Assembly (NCBI RefSeq): GCF_000308595.1
Contig: NZ_BAGA01000077.1
Span: 62,001 to 126,000 of the forward strand
From: Nocardia higoensis NBRC 100133
GTDB taxonomy: Bacteria > Actinomycetota > Actinomycetes > Mycobacteriales > Mycobacteriaceae
Length of the DNA stretch: 64,000 bases
Reading direction: 5' to 3'
The translations under genes and the position numbers were made by a program. Positions 21,790 to 30,310 of the stretch are shown one piece after another; position 1 is the first letter of the stretch, and each line of letters opens with the position of its first letter. The notes below the pieces were generated by a model, which saw nothing but the letters and a program-made list of their open reading frames with translations, was not told where the DNA came from and made no database searches.

Positions 21790-23577
21790 CTAGACCAGAT
21801 CGAGCACGTGGGGCAGCCCTGCCCGATACCGATCCGCGTCGACGGCCTTGGCCGCCTCGAAGATCGGCAGCCGTACCAGCGGGAACACCGGCGCCCGCGG
21901 CCCGGGATCGTCCGCGGCGTCCATGATCGCATTGGCCGCGGTGCGTCCGGACTCGTTGGCGCCCTCCATGGTCGCCAGGTCGATGTGGTTGCGCACGTGA
22001 TCGCCGCCGAAGAACAGGTTGGGGATTCCGCAGTGCGAGGTCGGGCGGTTGGCGTAGGAGCCGACCGTATTGACCAGCAGGGGAGTGGCGTTGTCGATGG
22101 CGCCGCCGTTCCAGCTGATGCCCGGATCGAGATGCCAGGAGTGCACGTCCTCGTCGCGCAGCCAGCCGGTGCCGGTGTTGAGCCACTCCTTCAGCTGCGC
22201 CCAGGTCTCGGCCGCGATCTCGGCCTTGCTGCACTGCTTGGCCGTCTTGCCGTAGAGGATGCCGGGGGTGTCCCAGTCGGAGATGTCGACCGAAAGACAT
22301 TCGCGCACCGATCCGTCGCCGTACTTGCCCGCGAAATCACCGACCCACATGGGAGCCTGCCGAAGCGCGGTCAGCGCCCACGGCGTGCCGAGCGCGGCGA
22401 TGTGGCCCTCGGGCAGGTCGGTCGGAGTGCGCAGGTAGTACTGGATGCCGACCATCCAGTCCACGATCAGGCGCCGCATCCCCGCCAGACTCGGATCGGC
22501 GTCGAGGATCGCGGTGTTCAGCAGCGGGACGGTGCGATCGACCGGCGCGGCACACACGTACCAGTCCGCGGTCACCGTGTTCGATCCGGCCGGTCCCGAG
22601 GTGCGCACCGAACCGACGAGGCCGCCGCGCATCTCGACGTGACTCGCGCCCTGTCCCAGGACGAATCGCACGCCGCGCGAGCGCAGATACTCCACCCACG
22701 GGTCGATCCACGCCTCGTTGGTCGGCCGGTTCAGGATCCGGTCGATGCCGCCGGAGTACTCCGGGATCAACCCGGTGCCCGCGAGCACCAGCGCCTCGCC
22801 GATGGTGCCGATGGTGCGGGCCGAGCTCATGTGCGGCTTGGCGGCGACGGTGATCCTGGTCAGCGCGGAGACGAGGTAGTCGCGATAGGCCTGCGATTTG
22901 CCGTCGGCGCGCAAGGCCTGCTCCCAGGTCATGTGCTCCCACTGCCCGAAGCGCCGCTCCTCGCAAGAGGTGAACCACATCATCATCTGCTTGCCGAAGA
23001 ACGCCAGTTCCGCGGGCGGCAGTTCGGGGATGAAGCTCAGTCCGCCGACGATGCTGTTCTGCAACCGTTGCGGCGTGAGCTGGTCGATCGCGCCGAGCTC
23101 GACCGGCACGAAGATCGGCGGCCTGCCGCGGAATCCCGCCACTGTGCCCTCGACCCGGATCAGGTTGTCGGCCACGCCGTTCGGGTTGCCGGGAAACGGG
23201 ATGCGGCTCATCAGCTCCGGGATGTTCTGATAGCAGCCGGGGAAGAAGCGGAACCCGTGCTCACCGGGCAGGTCGAGCCGCCCGCCGCCCGCGGTGCCCG
23301 GCACCGGCATACTGCGCGCCTTGCCGCCGAGATGGGACGGTTCGTACACGGTGACCTGGTAGCCGCGTTCGATCAGCTCGTGCGCGGCCGACAGCCCCGC
23401 GACTCCGCCGCCGAAAACGGCCACCGTGCGACCGCCGCCGGTGCGTAGCCAGGGCGTGCGCCGGTCGCGCGTCGCGTTCGCGACGGGCGCGGTGGCGGCC
23501 AGGCCGATGCCCGCGGCCAGCGCGCCCCGCAGTACATCACGGCGGGTGGGGCCCGCAACGGGTCGCTTGTCATCCAT
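21790..23577 (-). CDS. Tat-exported FAD-dependent amine-oxidase/phytoene-desaturase-like oxidoreductase
   Basis: This 595-residue flavoprotein starts with a twin-arginine signal (PTRRDVLRGALAAGIGLAA, Arg12-Arg13) and so is probably folded in the cytoplasm and exported. The FAD fingerprint AVFGGGVAGLSAAHELIERGYQVTVYE begins near residue 53, followed by HLGGKARSM and a C-terminal NLFFGGDHVRNHIDLATMEGANESGRTAA that closes the FAD site. The overall plan resembles hydroxysqualene dehydroxylase and carotenoid desaturase-type enzymes. The substrate is unknown. It overlaps the upstream FAD-monooxygenase gene by eight bases and is likely co-transcribed with it. Confidence 0.85.
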   Translation of the reverse strand: MDDKRPVAGPTRRDVLRGALAAGIGLAATAPVANATRDRRTPWLRTGGGRTVAVFGGGVAGLSAAHELIERGYQVTVYEPSHLGGKARSMPVPGTAGGGRLDLPGEHGFRFFPGCYQNIPELMSRIPFPGNPNGVADNLIRVEGTVAGFRGRPPIFVPVELGAIDQLTPQRLQNSIVGGLSFIPELPPAELAFFGKQMMMWFTSCEERRFGQWEHMTWEQALRADGKSQAYRDYLVSALTRITVAAKPHMSSARTIGTIGEALVLAGTGLIPEYSGGIDRILNRPTNEAWIDPWVEYLRSRGVRFVLGQGASHVEMRGGLVGSVRTSGPAGSNTVTADWYVCAAPVDRTVPLLNTAILDADPSLAGMRRLIVDWMVGIQYYLRTPTDLPEGHIAALGTPWALTALRQAPMWVGDFAGKYGDGSVRECLSVDISDWDTPGILYGKTAKQCSKAEIAAETWAQLKEWLNTGTGWLRDEDVHSWHLDPGISWNGGAIDNATPLLVNTVGSYANRPTSHCGIPNLFFGGDHVRNHIDLATMEGANESGRTAANAIMDAADDPGPRAPVFPLVRLPIFEAAKAVDADRYRAGLPHVLDLV

Positions 23578-25003
23578 GTCGCTCTCCTGAACAGACGGTG
23601 GTCGGAGGGGGGATCACAGGAGTGGCCGGGAAGCACGGCAGCTGACCGCCCGCCGCGACGCCGCGGGCCTGCCACCAGTCGGAGACGAGGTCGCGTGCCT
23701 CGCCGGCGAGATCGGCGCAGACCGGGCCGACCGCGGGAAAGGCATGGCGCAAGGCGCGGACGGCGAGTTCGACGCTGCGGGCCGGTCCGAGGATGTCGGA
23801 GGGCCGTTTGGTGCGCGAGAAGATCTCGGTGACCTGCGAGGCCAGCTCGCGATCCGTGGCGGCCTTGCGATACAGCTCGATCTCGAGGGAGCTCATCGCC
23901 GTGCCGCGGGCGAGCCGGTTGGTCCACTGGAAGATCTCCAGGCACTCGGCTACCCGCTTGCGTTCCCAATCACGCAGTGCCGCATCGAGTTCGACGCGAT
24001 CGTCGAGTACAGGCGCGGCCATCTCGCCCAGCAGGCGCCCGTAGCGCAGCGCGTCGCGAATGCCCTGCGCGGTCACCGGATCCTTGAAATGGCCGGCATC
24101 GCCGGCCAGCGCCCAGCCCGGTCCGGCCGCGTGCCGGAAGTAGGACTCGATCCCGGTGGCCGAGCGTACCCGGCCGACCCGCTCACAGCCGGTCAGTCGT
24201 TCCGTCAAGCCGGGAAGTCGTTGCAGTGCTTCGGTGTAGCGGCGTTCGGCGACGCCCGGCCGCAACTTCTCGCCGGTGACGGGCGGCTGCACCAGGCTGA
24301 GCACCAAGCCGTCGTCACAGGGGAAAGCGGTGCCGAGATCCGGCCCCGCGCGCCACTGGGCGGCGATGTGCCGCCACGAATCGGCGCGATCACGCCAGTA
24401 GGCGAAGAAGCAGTCGCGACCGCTCGGCGTCGCCAGCCACGGTGTCTCGGCCCCGGTCAGCCGGGCGACCGTACTGCGCCTGCCGTCCGCGCCGACCACC
24501 ATCGCCGCCCGAAGTTCGTGGCTGCCCGAACTGTCGGTGTAGCGGACGCCGACGCAGCGCTGTCTTTCCCAGAGCAACTCTTCCACGCGCGATCTCTCGC
24601 GCACCTGCGCGCCTGCCGCCCGCGCGGTCTCCACGAGTGCGGCGTCCAATCCGGTGCGTCGCACACACAGCGCGTAGTCGATGCCGTCGGCGGGATTGAA
24701 GTCCGAGTGGATGCCCACCCCCGAGCCCGCCGCGAAGGCGGACCGCAATTCGGGAGCGCCGATCGCGCGGACTCGCTCCAGCGCCCCCACTCCGCGCAGT
24801 TCGGCGACCGTCGCGGGCCACAGCAGGTGGGTGGACAAGGTGTCGGAGGGGAATCCGGCGGAGTCGAGGACCACCACGGACCGCCCGCTGCGGGCGAAAG
24901 CAACTGCTGCCGCGGACCCGGCGCAGCGCGCGCCGACCACGATGACCTCGGTTTCTTCGCCCGGTGGGGCAAGTGAGCCGTCCATCCGAACCGCCTCGGT
25001 CAC
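23570..25003 (-). CDS. FAD-dependent monooxygenase / geranylgeranyl-reductase-like
   Basis: This flavoprotein of up to 477 residues has the Rossmann motif VIVVGARCAGSAAAVAFARSG (about 20-40), the DG motif VVGADGRRSTVARLTG and the GD motif WALAGDAGHFKDPVTAQGIRDAL typical of PHBH-fold enzymes and geranylgeranyl reductases. It is the first gene of a two-gene unit with the Tat-exported oxidoreductase. The GTG at 25003 has no clear ribosome site; the in-frame ATG at 24985 follows GAGGCGG and may be the true start. The palindrome at 25010-25026 overlaps the presumed promoter, and the divergent TetR gene is the obvious candidate regulator. Confidence 0.83.
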   Translation of the reverse strand: MTEAVRMDGSLAPPGEETEVIVVGARCAGSAAAVAFARSGRSVVVLDSAGFPSDTLSTHLLWPATVAELRGVGALERVRAIGAPELRSAFAAGSGVGIHSDFNPADGIDYALCVRRTGLDAALVETARAAGAQVRERSRVEELLWERQRCVGVRYTDSSGSHELRAAMVVGADGRRSTVARLTGAETPWLATPSGRDCFFAYWRDRADSWRHIAAQWRAGPDLGTAFPCDDGLVLSLVQPPVTGEKLRPGVAERRYTEALQRLPGLTERLTGCERVGRVRSATGIESYFRHAAGPGWALAGDAGHFKDPVTAQGIRDALRYGRLLGEMAAPVLDDRVELDAALRDWERKRVAECLEIFQWTNRLARGTAMSSLEIELYRKAATDRELASQVTEIFSRTKRPSDILGPARSVELAVRALRHAFPAVGPVCADLAGEARDLVSDWWQARGVAAGGQLPCFPATPVIPPPTTVCSGERHG

Positions 25004-25009
25004 CTAGTC

Positions 25010-25026
25010 TCGGACACACTGTCCGA
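25010..25026. promoter_or_regulatory. Palindromic operator between FAD monooxygenase and TetR genes
   Basis: TCGGACA-CAC-TGTCCGA is a perfect 7-bp inverted repeat with a three-base centre, seven bases upstream of the GTG of the leftward FAD enzyme. The placement between divergent genes is typical of TetR autoregulation. It shares the GGACAC string with the CYP51 site but has a different half-site spacing. Confidence 0.65.
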
Positions 25027-25147
25027 TTATGGTGAGGTCGCTCCGCTCGATTGTCAACAACCGCACATCTACGGGCAGAATGGTCGGCATGCAGTCATGC
25101 AGCCGATCGGGGCGGCGCCGGGTCGCCGAGCATTCGACGGGCGCCGG

Positions 25148-25792
25148 ATGGCGTCACTGACCCGGGTCCGTAAGACGGCGCGCAAACCGGACGACGATCG
25201 GCGCGCGGAGTTCGAGCAGCGCGTGCTGGCCGCGGTCGAGGAACTGCTCGCCGACGGCACGCCGTTCACCGAGATCGCCGTACAGCGGATCGCCGCGGCC
25301 TCCGGCTCGGCGCGCTCGACGTTCTACCGCTACTTTCCGGACAAGAGCAGGTTGCTCGTTCGCATGGCCGAGCTGGCCACCGCGGATCTGTTCCGCGCGG
25401 CCGAGTACTGGTGGGAGGCCGAGCATGCCGACGAGCAGGCCGGGGTCGTCAGCGCGATCGGAGCCATGATCGCCGGCTTCCGCGAGCACCGCTTCCTGTT
25501 GCTGGCCCTGGCCGAAGTCGCCTCCTACGACCGCGATGTCGGCGGCTACTGGCGGAGCCGGGTGGCGGCCTTCGTCGAGATCGTGCGCAGGCGCCTGGAA
25601 TCCGAGCGGGCGGCCGGCCGCGTCGATCCGCACATCGACCCGGCCGCGACCGCGGTGGTGCTGACCTCGATGGTGGAACGTTCGATCGCCACGGCGTTCG
25701 CGACCGACTCCGGCCCCGACGACGAGGCCATGGCGCGTGCGCTCGGCCGGGCCATCTGGCTGGTCGTCTACGGTGACGCGCCCGGCCGCTGA
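25148..25792 (+). CDS. TetR-family regulator
   Basis: This 214-residue repressor has a TetR helix-turn-helix: RVLAAVEELLADGTPFTEIAVQRIAAASGSARSTFYRYFPDKSRLLVRM (about residues 25-73). The C-terminal ligand-binding half is divergent, as usual. The ATG at 25148 is preferred because the region before it (from 25097) reads like untranslated sequence and this start places the HTH at the usual depth. It is divergent to the two FAD enzyme genes, with a perfect palindrome between them, so it probably represses them and itself. Confidence 0.85.
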   Translation: MASLTRVRKTARKPDDDRRAEFEQRVLAAVEELLADGTPFTEIAVQRIAAASGSARSTFYRYFPDKSRLLVRMAELATADLFRAAEYWWEAEHADEQAGVVSAIGAMIAGFREHRFLLLALAEVASYDRDVGGYWRSRVAAFVEIVRRRLESERAAGRVDPHIDPAATAVVLTSMVERSIATAFATDSGPDDEAMARALGRAIWLVVYGDAPGR

Positions 25793-25880
25793 TCCGTGCC
25801 GGAACAGGGCAAGGGCTGCCTTGCGCGATGTTGCGCCCGGAGTGCGTCGATCCCTGCTGCGCCGCCGTGTATCCCGCGTG

Positions 25881-26444
25881 TCAGGCGCGGGGCTCGGTCA
25901 AGCGGCGGGCCGCGAGCATGATGGCCTCGCGCTGGGCAGCCCTGCTGGACGCCTCGGTGGTCTGCATGGCGTGGGTGGCCGAGGTGCGGGCCATATCGGT
26001 GAGGATGCGCAGCAACGCGATCGGATGGAACTCCGCGGTCACGGTGCCTGCGGCCTGACCCCGTCGGACCTCGGCGAGTTTCGGCACCACCGCCGCCCGC
26101 AGCACCTCGGCGACGGCGTCGTGCACGGTCGGCTCGAGATCCGCCCAGGCCTGTAGCCGGGCATTGTCCGGATTGGCCACGAAATGGTCGAACAGCCGCC
26201 CGACATAACCGGGCAGATCGTCGGCCGACAGCGCCGTCTCCGCCGTGGTCTGCGCCGCCCAGCGCTCGATCACCGCGGCGTACAGCTCGTCCTTGCCCGG
26301 GAAGTAGGCGTAGAGGCGATCCTTGCTGGCCCGCGCGGCGGTGGCGATGCGGTTGATGCGCGCGCCCGCCACGCCGAACTCGGCGAATTCCGCCTTCGCC
26401 GCGGCCAGAATTCGCTCCCTGGTGGCCTCTCCTGCTGCACGCAT
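25881..26444 (-). CDS. TetR-family regulator
   Basis: This 187-residue protein starts MRAAGEATRERILAAAKAEFAEFGVAGARINRIATAARASKDRLYAYFPGKDELYAAV, a canonical TetR DNA-binding domain. The C-terminal domain starts near residue 75. The ATG at 26444 is chosen; an in-frame ATG at 26471 lies inside the palindrome 26463-26480 and is unlikely. It is divergent to the DUF4334 and alcohol dehydrogenase genes and probably controls them through that palindrome. It converges with the other TetR gene over an 88-bp gap. Confidence 0.88.
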   Translation of the reverse strand: MRAAGEATRERILAAAKAEFAEFGVAGARINRIATAARASKDRLYAYFPGKDELYAAVIERWAAQTTAETALSADDLPGYVGRLFDHFVANPDNARLQAWADLEPTVHDAVAEVLRAAVVPKLAEVRRGQAAGTVTAEFHPIALLRILTDMARTSATHAMQTTEASSRAAQREAIMLAARRLTEPRA

Positions 26445-26462
26445 GACACCGATCCTAGCTTG

Positions 26463-26480
26463 CCGAACCATTTGGTTCGG
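26463..26480. promoter_or_regulatory. Palindromic TetR operator
   Basis: CCGAACCA-TT-TGGTTCGG is a perfect 8-bp inverted repeat with a two-base centre, 18 bp before the TetR start and about 105 bp before the DUF4334 gene. It is the most regular dyad in this divergent gap and the natural target of the adjacent regulator. Confidence 0.7.
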
Positions 26481-26584
26481 ATATATCGTCGGGACGGACG
26501 ACGCCGGGGCGGCCGCCGGACATCCGGAGGCCGCGGCAGCGGATGCCGCGGCGGCGCGGGCGGAAATGTGTGAAAGGCAAGACT

Positions 26585-27076
26585 GTGACGACCGATCGAA
26601 TCGACTGGCGAGTGCTACGCGAGGTGAGCGAGGGCGTCTCGCCGCGCGACCTCGACCGGCTATGGGAGCAACTGCCCACCGCGCGGGCCGAGGACATCCT
26701 GGGGCAGTGGCGCGGCGCCGCCTTCCAGACCGGCCATCCGCTGTGCAAGGCGCTGGCCGCGAGCCGCTGGCACGGCAAGCACTTCCTGGCGCTCGACGAC
26801 GCCAAGCCGCTGATCTGCCGTGACGACGAGGGCGGGCTGTTCTCGAATATCGAGCTCGGCCAGGGCGAGGCCACGCTGTGGAACATCGAGTTCCGTGGCG
26901 AGGTCACCGCCACCATGGTCTACGACGGCCGCGCGGTCTTCGACCACTTCAAATGGCTCGACGAGAACACCCTGATGGGCATCATGAACGGCAGGCGCGA
27001 GCTGGTGCTCGGTCGCGGCGAGCACTTCTACTTCCTGCTGGAGCGCGAATCCCTGCCGGAGCGGAGAGGGGCCTGA
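26585..27076 (+). CDS. GXWXG / DUF4334 domain protein
   Basis: This 163-residue protein contains the GXWXG element (ILGQWRGAAFQTGHPLCKALAASRWHGKHF, about residues 36-65) and a C-terminal DUF4334-type part (EFRGEVTATMVYDGRAVFDHFKWLDENTLMGIMNGR, about 100-136). The function of the family is unknown; it is soluble and has no signal peptide. The GTG at 26585 has GAAAGG seven bases upstream. It overlaps the alcohol dehydrogenase start (TGATG), so the two act together, possibly in oxidising an alcohol or handling its aldehyde. Confidence 0.87.
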   Translation: MTTDRIDWRVLREVSEGVSPRDLDRLWEQLPTARAEDILGQWRGAAFQTGHPLCKALAASRWHGKHFLALDDAKPLICRDDEGGLFSNIELGQGEATLWNIEFRGEVTATMVYDGRAVFDHFKWLDENTLMGIMNGRRELVLGRGEHFYFLLERESLPERRGA

Positions 27077-28170
27077 TGAGCATCATCACGACTGCCGCCC
27101 TGTCCCGCGATCCTGGTGAGCCGTTCAGTCTGGAACAGGTGCACATCGACGGACCGCGGGCCGACGAGATCCTGGTGCGGATCGTGGCCTCGGGCATCTG
27201 CCACACCGACCTGGTGACCCGCCCGGCGGGCTCGGCGCAGCGGCCGGTACTGCTCGGTCACGAGGGCGCCGGCATCGTCGAACAGGTCGGCGCGGAGGTC
27301 ACCACGGTGCGTCCCGGCGATCACGTGGTGCTGACCTTCCGGCACTGCGGTGCCTGCCGGAACTGCGCCGCGGGCCGTCCGGCCTACTGTCTGAAGGCCG
27401 ACGCGCTCAACACTTTCGGCCGACGCGCCGATAGGTCCCCGCGAGTCACCGTTGACGGCGCCCGCGTGCTCGACGGTTTCTTCGGCCAATCCAGCCTCGC
27501 GGGCTACGCGCTGTCCACCGAGGACAACACCGTGACGGTCGATCCGTCGGTGGATCTCGCGCTCGTCGCGTCGCTCGGTTGCGGATTCCAGACCGGCGCC
27601 GGCGCTGTGCTCAATGTTCTCGCCCCGCAGCATGATTCCTGGCTCGCGCTGTTCGGTGCGGGAGCCGTCGGGATGGCCGCGCTGCTGGCGGCGCACACCG
27701 CCGAGGGGGTGCGCACGATCGTGGTGGAGACCTCGCCGCAGCGGCGCGACCTCGCGCTCGAGCTGGGTGCGTCCGAGGTGATCGACCCCGCCGAGTGCGA
27801 CAGCGCGGAGCGTATCCGCGCACTCACCGGCGAGGGCGCGGCCTACGCGGTGGACACCACCGGCATTCCGGCGGTGCTCGGCGACGCGGTGCGTGCGCTC
27901 GCGGTCGGTGGAACGGTCGTCGCGCTGGGGCTGGGCGCGGGAGTGCCGCCGGTGGACATGCGCGACCTGGTGATGAACGGCAAGAGCATTCGCGGCTGCC
28001 TCGAGGGCGACTCCGTGCCGTCGGTGTTCATCCCGCGATTGGTCGAGCTGTACCGCGCCGGCCGGCTCCCACTGGATCGGCTGGTGTCGGTCTACCCCAG
28101 CGCCGAGATCGAGGTGGCGCTCGACGACCAGCGCACGGGCAAGATCGTGAAGCCCGTGCTGCGCTGGTGA
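27076..28170 (+). CDS. Zinc-dependent alcohol dehydrogenase (MDR family)
   Basis: This 364-residue NAD(P)-dependent dehydrogenase has the catalytic zinc ligands in SGICHTD and GHEGAGIVEQVG, the four-cysteine structural zinc loop CGACRNCAAGRPAYC (about residues 90-104) and the Rossmann motif LFGAGAVGMAALLAAH. The negatively charged end of the next strand (VETSPQR) suggests NAD+. It resembles aryl- and benzyl-alcohol dehydrogenases of the class III-related group. It is coupled to the upstream DUF4334 gene and probably regulated by the divergent TetR protein. A short untranslated gap separates it from a convergent small gene. Confidence 0.9.
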   Translation: MSIITTAALSRDPGEPFSLEQVHIDGPRADEILVRIVASGICHTDLVTRPAGSAQRPVLLGHEGAGIVEQVGAEVTTVRPGDHVVLTFRHCGACRNCAAGRPAYCLKADALNTFGRRADRSPRVTVDGARVLDGFFGQSSLAGYALSTEDNTVTVDPSVDLALVASLGCGFQTGAGAVLNVLAPQHDSWLALFGAGAVGMAALLAAHTAEGVRTIVVETSPQRRDLALELGASEVIDPAECDSAERIRALTGEGAAYAVDTTGIPAVLGDAVRALAVGGTVVALGLGAGVPPVDMRDLVMNGKSIRGCLEGDSVPSVFIPRLVELYRAGRLPLDRLVSVYPSAEIEVALDDQRTGKIVKPVLRW

Positions 28171-28220
28171 ATTCGCATCGTGGAACGGGGCGCCGGTGGC
28201 GAAGCGCCGACGCCCCGCCC

Positions 28221-28484
28221 TCACTCGTCGTTCAGGCCCGCCGATAGGTAGGCCGCCGCTGCCAGCCACTGCCTGCACCGCGGTCCGTGCACCTCGTGCA
28301 CCTGCAGGATGTCCCGGGCGCGGCGGTAGGTCAGCCCGCCCGGCTCGGTTGTGCAGTCGGCAGCGGCGATCTCGGTGAACATCCTGGCTCGCAGGGTGTC
28401 CGCGCGGGCGGGCAGCACGTCGGTTCCCATACCGGCCGCGGCACCGATGCCGGCCGGGTACGGGGTTCGCAATGGTTGGCTCAT
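28221..28484 (-). CDS. Small conserved actinobacterial protein
   Basis: This 87-residue protein has no recognised family. Its C-terminal half (LTYRRARDILQVHEVHGPRCRQWLAAAAYLSAG) is helical and looks conserved in nocardioform genomes from memory. The ATG at 28484 was chosen as it gives a compact protein. About 180 bp upstream is a GATGTACTTGCAT motif that recurs in front of the small gene at 31.4-31.6 kb, placing both in a possible common regulon with the Scr1/DUF397 genes. Confidence 0.55.
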   Translation of the reverse strand: MSQPLRTPYPAGIGAAAGMGTDVLPARADTLRARMFTEIAAADCTTEPGGLTYRRARDILQVHEVHGPRCRQWLAAAAYLSAGLNDE

Positions 28485-28660
28485 CGGACCGCCCCTCGCT
28501 TCTCGCGATGGGGAGGCGCTTCTCGCGCACCGCTGTCCTGGTCGACACTGTCCTGACCGGCATGGTCCTGTGCGGGACACTGCCGGGACGGGACACCGAA
28601 ATCGACGTCGCGCCTGCGGGTTCGGCGCACCTCCCCGGTTGATGTTTGCCGGAAGTTTAG

Positions 28661-28690
28661 GCATCTGTCGCTTACAGATGCAAGTACATC
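28661..28690 (-). promoter_or_regulatory. TTGCAT-type motif, copy 1
   Basis: GCATCTGT-CGCTT-ACAGATGC is a perfect 8-bp inverted repeat (28661-28681), directly joined to AAGTACATC. Read on the minus strand it gives GATGTACTTGCATCTG, which matches 18 of 20 bases with the site at 31833-31852. The core CTTGCATCTG also occurs in the large dyad at 29872-29907. Confidence 0.55.
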
Positions 28691-28723
28691 CGAAAGGATT
28701 CCGGACGGTTCGGAAACAAGAAG

Positions 28724-28752
28724 GCCGCCGTCCGGTGCGGACGGCGGCTTCT
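28724..28752 (-). terminator. Intrinsic terminator of the DUF574 gene
   Basis: An 11-bp perfect stem GCCGCCGTCCG-GTG-CGGACGGCGGC is followed on the minus strand by CTTCTTGTTT. It lies 41 bp after the stop codon of the leftward methyltransferase-like gene, as expected for its transcription end. Confidence 0.8.
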
Positions 28753-28792
28753 GTTCTACCGCAGTCTATTTCGTGCGGGTCGGGTGCGGGCC

Positions 28793-29590
28793 TCAGGGCT
28801 TGCGCGCGACGCCGCCGTAGGCCGAGATCGGCCGGATCGCGCCGACCTGGGTGGCTTCGGTGCGCCACTCGGTGATGGAGGTGAAGCCCGGCTCGACGAA
28901 TTCCAGGCCGTCGAAGACCGCGCGGATCTCGTCCTGAGTGCGGGCGGTGTACGGGACGCCGCCGGTCTCGGCGTAGTTCTCGCAGAGCGCGACGTAGTTG
29001 GGATTGTCGATGGTGCCGTCCCACATGATGAGGTAGCTGCCCGAGGGCACCGCGTCGAGCACGGTGTTCACGATGCGGCGCAGGTCGTCGTAGGTCTTGG
29101 CATGACCGAGCACACCCATGAACATCACGGCGACCGGTTCGTTGAAGTTCAGCACATTGCGCGCGTCGGCCACGATCTGATCGGCGTCGTGGAAGTCGCA
29201 GTCCACGTAGGTGGTCACGCCTTCGGGAGTGGTGCTGGTCAGCAGCGCCCGGGCGTGGGTCAGCACCAGTGGGTCGTTGTCGACATAGACGACCTTGGTC
29301 TCGGGGGCGATGCCCTGGGCGACCTCGTGGGTGTTCTGCATCGTCGGCAGGCCGGTGCCGATGTCGAGGAACTGCCGGATGCCGACTTCGCCGACCAGAT
29401 AGCTCACGGCGCGGATGAGGAACTGGCGCGACTGGACCGCCATGGTGGTGATGTCGGGATCGACCTCGATGCCCGCATCGCCTGCGATCCGGTCGATTTC
29501 GTAGTAGTCCTTCCCGCCCATCCAGTAATTCCAGATGCGCGCCGAGTGCGGGATATCGGTCCGGATCAAGGGTGCGTTGGTTTCGGCCAT
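28793..29590 (-). CDS. DUF574 SAM-dependent methyltransferase-like protein
   Basis: This 265-residue protein belongs to the DUF574 (PF04672) group abundant in Streptomyces and Nocardia. Family signatures are SARIWNYWMGGKDYYEIDR (residues 16-34), the SAM-binding DIGTGLPTMQNTHEVAQ and VYVDNDPLVLTHARALL. The methylated target is not known; these genes frequently accompany Scr1/DUF397 regulators, as here. A GAGGAG site precedes the ATG at 29590. It is divergent to the DUF397 gene across a 362-bp regulatory gap and ends at a strong terminator. Confidence 0.92.
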   Translation of the reverse strand: MAETNAPLIRTDIPHSARIWNYWMGGKDYYEIDRIAGDAGIEVDPDITTMAVQSRQFLIRAVSYLVGEVGIRQFLDIGTGLPTMQNTHEVAQGIAPETKVVYVDNDPLVLTHARALLTSTTPEGVTTYVDCDFHDADQIVADARNVLNFNEPVAVMFMGVLGHAKTYDDLRRIVNTVLDAVPSGSYLIMWDGTIDNPNYVALCENYAETGGVPYTARTQDEIRAVFDGLEFVEPGFTSITEWRTEATQVGAIRPISAYGGVARKP

Positions 29591-29952
29591 TGCGTACGAC
29601 TCCTCAGACGAGCGATGTACTTCGTGGTGGGCGCACCATCCCGCTGCGGCGCGTCGGAGAATCGGCGCGGGCGTGTCGCGGATGTCGGTACATCCCGATG
29701 TTGCCCTGTGACAGTACAAGATTCACACGCTCGGAGCGGGTCGGATGCGATAGCCGAACACGGCCGTTCCGGATAGGTCTCGATCGGCGTAACAAAGCCG
29801 ACCGTTAGGTACGAAAAACATTGCCGCACAACAACACACACGGTGAACTCCGTGCTATCGTTCGCGCGGCGGTGCAGATGCAAGAACGTTTGAGTTTGCA
29901 TCTGCACAACCGACTCGTACGAATCCTTCGCACTGCGCACAGAGGAGTGGAA
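29591..29952. other. Divergent regulatory gap, DUF574 / DUF397
   Basis: These 362 bases hold no gene that I can support. They contain the 12-bp inverted repeat at 29872-29907, a GGATGT-CGGT-ACATCC dyad at 29680-29695 and a GATGTACTT string at 29615-29623 like the start of the TTGCAT motif. Confidence 0.5.
29872..29907. promoter_or_regulatory. Large inverted repeat with TTGCATCTGCAC arms
   Basis: GTGCAGATGCAA and TTGCATCTGCAC form a perfect 12-bp inverted repeat separated by 12 bases, centred 63 bp before the DUF397 start. It is the most extensive dyad in the Scr1 island, and its core repeats the motif of copies 1 and 3, so a dimeric XRE regulator binding here is likely. Confidence 0.7.
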
Positions 29953-30177
29953 ATGTCGGAAAACAAGGCGCACCGTGTCACCGGTGCTTGGCGCAAGAGT
30001 TCGTTCAGCGGCCCGAGCGGCGGCAATTGCGTGGAACTGGCCGAAGCGACCGACGGCCATGTGGCCCTTCGTAACTCGCGCGACCCCGAAGGTCCGGTCG
30101 TCTTCTACACCCGCCCGGAGATCGACGCGTTCGTTCGCGGCGCGAAGGCCGGGGAATTCGACGATTTGACTAACTGA
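29953..30177 (+). CDS. DUF397 protein, Scr1 partner
   Basis: This 74-residue protein is a textbook DUF397 member: WRKSSFSGPSGGNCVELAEA near residues 13-32, then VALRNSRDPEGPVVFYTRPEIDAFVRGAKAGEFD. Such proteins are encoded next to Scr1/WhiJ-type XRE regulators in Streptomyces and relatives and are thought to modulate them, as an antidote-like partner. AGAGGAG precedes the ATG. The regulator gene follows 133 bp downstream on the same strand. Confidence 0.93.
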   Translation: MSENKAHRVTGAWRKSSFSGPSGGNCVELAEATDGHVALRNSRDPEGPVVFYTRPEIDAFVRGAKAGEFDDLTN

Positions 30178-30310
30178 AAGGTAACATTGCGATCGATGCG
30201 GTGAGTCCTGCGACGCCGAGCGGATGCCAGGGCATTCGCCTTGGCTGCATGTGGCGCGACGACGCATGTGACACACTGGTGGGCAAACTCGAGTATCGGA
30301 GACGAGCTCA

